Positions 4,704 to 6,431 of a DNA stretch of 6,431 nucleotides are shown here, piece by piece. Position 1 is the stretch's first letter. Every line of letters starts with the position of its first letter. The stretch is from NCBI GenBank assembly GCA_955651735.1, contig CATPAM010000114.1:1-6431 (forward strand), in the 5' to 3' direction. This DNA comes from Candidatus Acidiferrales bacterium. Its GTDB lineage: Bacteria; Acidobacteriota; Terriglobia; Acidiferrales; UBA7541. The notes beneath the pieces were generated by a model that saw only the letters and a list, made by a program, of their open reading frames with translations, made no database searches and was not told the DNA's origin. The position numbers and the translations under genes are program-made.

Positions 4704-6431
4704 ATGGCCGATTCCCACGCGCTTATCGGGCAGGCCCTCTCGCACTATCGTATCGTGGAAAAGCTCGGCGACGGCGGTATGGGTGTGGTCTACAAGGCCG
4801 AGGACACCAAGCTCCATCGCTCCGTGGCGCTTAAGTTCCTGCCGGAAGCCTCGGCCAAAGATCATCAGGCCCTGGAGCGCTTCCGGCGCGAAGCGGAGAC
4901 CGCTTCCGCTCTCAACCACCCGAACATCTGCACCATTCATGACATCGACGAGTTCGAGGGACAGCCCTTCATTGCCATGGAGCTGCTGGAAGGGCACACG
5001 CTCCGGGGACTGATCCAAAATAAATCGCTCAAGCTCGAAACGTTGCTCGACTTTGCCATCCAGATTTCCGACGCTCTGGACGCCGCACACTCAAAGGGAA
5101 TCGTCCACCGCGACATCAAGCCCGCGAATATCTTTGTGACCCAGCGCGGCCAGGCCAAGATTCTGGATTTCGGCCTGGCAAAGCTGGTCCCCGGAAGAGG
5201 TCTTACGGTAGGGGTTGCTGGTGTCTCAAGCGCGGCGACGGCAACCATCGAAGAACTGTTAACCAGCCCGGGTGTGGCCATGGGTACGGTGGCCTATATG
5301 TCGCCGGAGCAGGCGAGGGGTGAGGAGCTCGACGCCCGCACCGACCTGTTCAGCTTCGGCGCCGTGCTCTACGAGATGGCTACGGGCCGACAACCGTTTT
5401 CCGGCAACACCACGGCTGTGATCTTCAGCGCCATCCTGAAGGAAGCGGTCACACCTCCTTCTCGCCTGGCCCCCACTGTGCCCTCTGAGTTGGAACGCAT
5501 TATCCTCAAGGCGCTCGAAAAAGACCGCGACCTTCGTTACCAGAGTGCTGCGGAGATGCGTTCTGATCTGAAGCGTTTGAGGCGCGATACGGATTCGGGG
5601 CGTTCGGCCGCGACGAGCGCTGCGGCGACTGCCGCGGCCACAGGATCCGGTGCGGTGCAGGGCGAAGTAGCCGCTCCGAAGAACGTGGCCGGCGGGAGGC
5701 GCACCTGGATCGCGGCCGGGGCTGCCGTCCTGCTCCTAGCGGGAGCATACACGTGGCGCCTAGCAACGCACCACGCTACAGTGAGCAAGCCGCCCATGAC
5801 CCAACGCCAGCTTACCGCCAATCCCGCGGGGCACGGCGTGAATGGCGCGGCGGTCTCGCCCGACGGCAAATACCTGGCCTATTCCGACGACTTGGGGCTG
5901 CACATTAAGCTCGTCGAGACCGGAGAAATGAGGACGCTTCCGCTGCCGCCCGAGGCGGCGTCGACTCACGCGACCTGGCTTCCGGCGGCGTGGTTTCCGG
6001 ACGGGACACGGTTGCTCACCAATCTGGAAGTCGCCGGCAAGCCGCCGAGCATTTGGATTCTCTCCCTGATTGGGGATGCGCCGCGCAAATTCCGTGACGA
6101 TGGCTTCGCACACTCGATCTCGCCGGACGGCGCGAGGATTATATTTACCGCTGCGCGCACGGGGTTGGGCGAGAGCCAAGGAGAGCACGCCCGGGAATTT
6201 AGCGACCAAACGATTTGGGTGGTCGGAGTGAGTGGACAGGCCCCGAGGATGCTGGCTCAGGGTGATGAGGCCACGGGTTTCACGCAAGTGGTCTGGTCTC
6301 CTGATGGCAGTCGCATCGCCTATCTCAAAGTCCACCAGGTTTTCGAGGCCTTCGAGTGCGCCCTTGAAGATCGCGACCTGCAGGGAGGCCCGGCAGTGGT
6401 GGTGCTGACAGGCGCTAACCTGTGCCAGCAC
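4704..6431 (+). CDS. Transmembrane serine/threonine protein kinase with C-terminal TolB/PD40 propeller (3' truncated by window end)
   Basis: The frame is open for 576 codons and runs off the window. It encodes a Hanks-type kinase: glycine loop [14 protein letters not shown] (21-34), ATP-binding Lys44 in VALKF, helix-C Glu63, catalytic loop HRDIKPAN (135-142, Asp137), DFG (155-157), a long activation segment rich in Ser/Thr (about 158-193) that may be autophosphorylated, then [13 protein letters not shown] (194-206) and the C-lobe [15 protein letters not shown]. An Ala/Ser/Thr-rich linker (about 297-330) leads to one membrane helix (about 334-351). Outside it lie propeller strands with the PD40 motif .SPDG.. 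at 385, 473 and 532, plus FPDG at 431. The kinase is therefore cytoplasmic with an extracytoplasmic sensor or scaffold propeller. All catalytic residues are present, so it should be active. The start is forced: an in-frame TAA at 4689 precedes it, and the conserved [16 protein letters not shown] follows. No Shine-Dalgarno sequence is visible. It is divergent from thiG, and no substrate is evident. Confidence 0.93.
   Translation, partial: MADSHALIGQALSHYRIVEKLGDGGMGVVYKAEDTKLHRSVALKFLPEASAKDHQALERFRREAETASALNHPNICTIHDIDEFEGQPFIAMELLEGHTLRGLIQNKSLKLETLLDFAIQISDALDAAHSKGIVHRDIKPANIFVTQRGQAKILDFGLAKLVPGRGLTVGVAGVSSAATATIEELLTSPGVAMGTVAYMSPEQARGEELDARTDLFSFGAVLYEMATGRQPFSGNTTAVIFSAILKEAVTPPSRLAPTVPSELERIILKALEKDRDLRYQSAAEMRSDLKRLRRDTDSGRSAATSAAATAAATGSGAVQGEVAAPKNVAGGRRTWIAAGAAVLLLAGAYTWRLATHHATVSKPPMTQRQLTANPAGHGVNGAAVSPDGKYLAYSDDLGLHIKLVETGEMRTLPLPPEAASTHATWLPAAWFPDGTRLLTNLEVAGKPPSIWILSLIGDAPRKFRDDGFAHSISPDGARIIFTAARTGLGESQGEHAREFSDQTIWVVGVSGQAPRMLAQGDEATGFTQVVWSPDGSRIAYLKVHQVFEAFECALEDRDLQGGPAVVVLTGANLCQH

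Noticed and set aside
4581..5281. Minus-strand ORFs over the kinase N-terminal region
   Set aside because: They overlap the conserved kinase motifs on the plus strand, which are clearly the coding sequence.
5760..6431. 223-residue minus-strand ORF at the right edge
   Set aside because: It is antisense to the kinase propeller, which keeps in-frame SPDG motifs to the end; the antisense product is Arg-rich and unlike any family.

Overview
The window looks like a chromosomal stretch from a GC-rich soil or environmental bacterium, most likely of the Acidobacteriota. The main argument is the right-hand gene. It is a serine/threonine kinase with the N-terminal signature [15 protein letters not shown], joined through one membrane helix to a TolB/PD40-type propeller, an architecture greatly expanded in that phylum. 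Secreted NHL/Vgb-like propellers and DUF2059-like proteins fit the same picture. This placement is inference; there is no rRNA or other marker here.

Layout from left to right: the last 42 codons of an unrecognised plus-strand gene (2-130); a MarC-family membrane protein starting at TTG (164-817); a secreted seven-bladed Vgb-like propeller (926-1999); a convergent minus-strand lipoprotein (2036-2794); a 383-base gap holding a truncated copy of the thiG 3' end (2950-3049); a secreted, methionine-rich DUF2059-type protein (3178-3726); an intact minus-strand thiG, thiazole synthase (3782-4561); and, divergent from it, the receptor-like kinase (4704 to the window end, truncated). No rRNA, tRNA, CRISPR array, transposase or integrase was seen.

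The genes do not form an obvious shared pathway. Most have their own ribosome-binding site and strand changes separate them, so this reads as ordinary chromosome with signs of past rearrangement. Three things stand out. First, the thiG tail is duplicated in direct orientation 832 bases away. It flanks the DUF2059 gene and differs mostly at silent positions, the pattern left when DNA inserts into the 3' end of a gene and brings a replacement tail. Second, a small hairpin with a TGAA or CGAA loop followed by CTAC occurs four times; one copy lies inside the propeller gene and is translated. Third, the kinase has a near-consensus promoter placed so close to its forced start codon that its mRNA should be leaderless.
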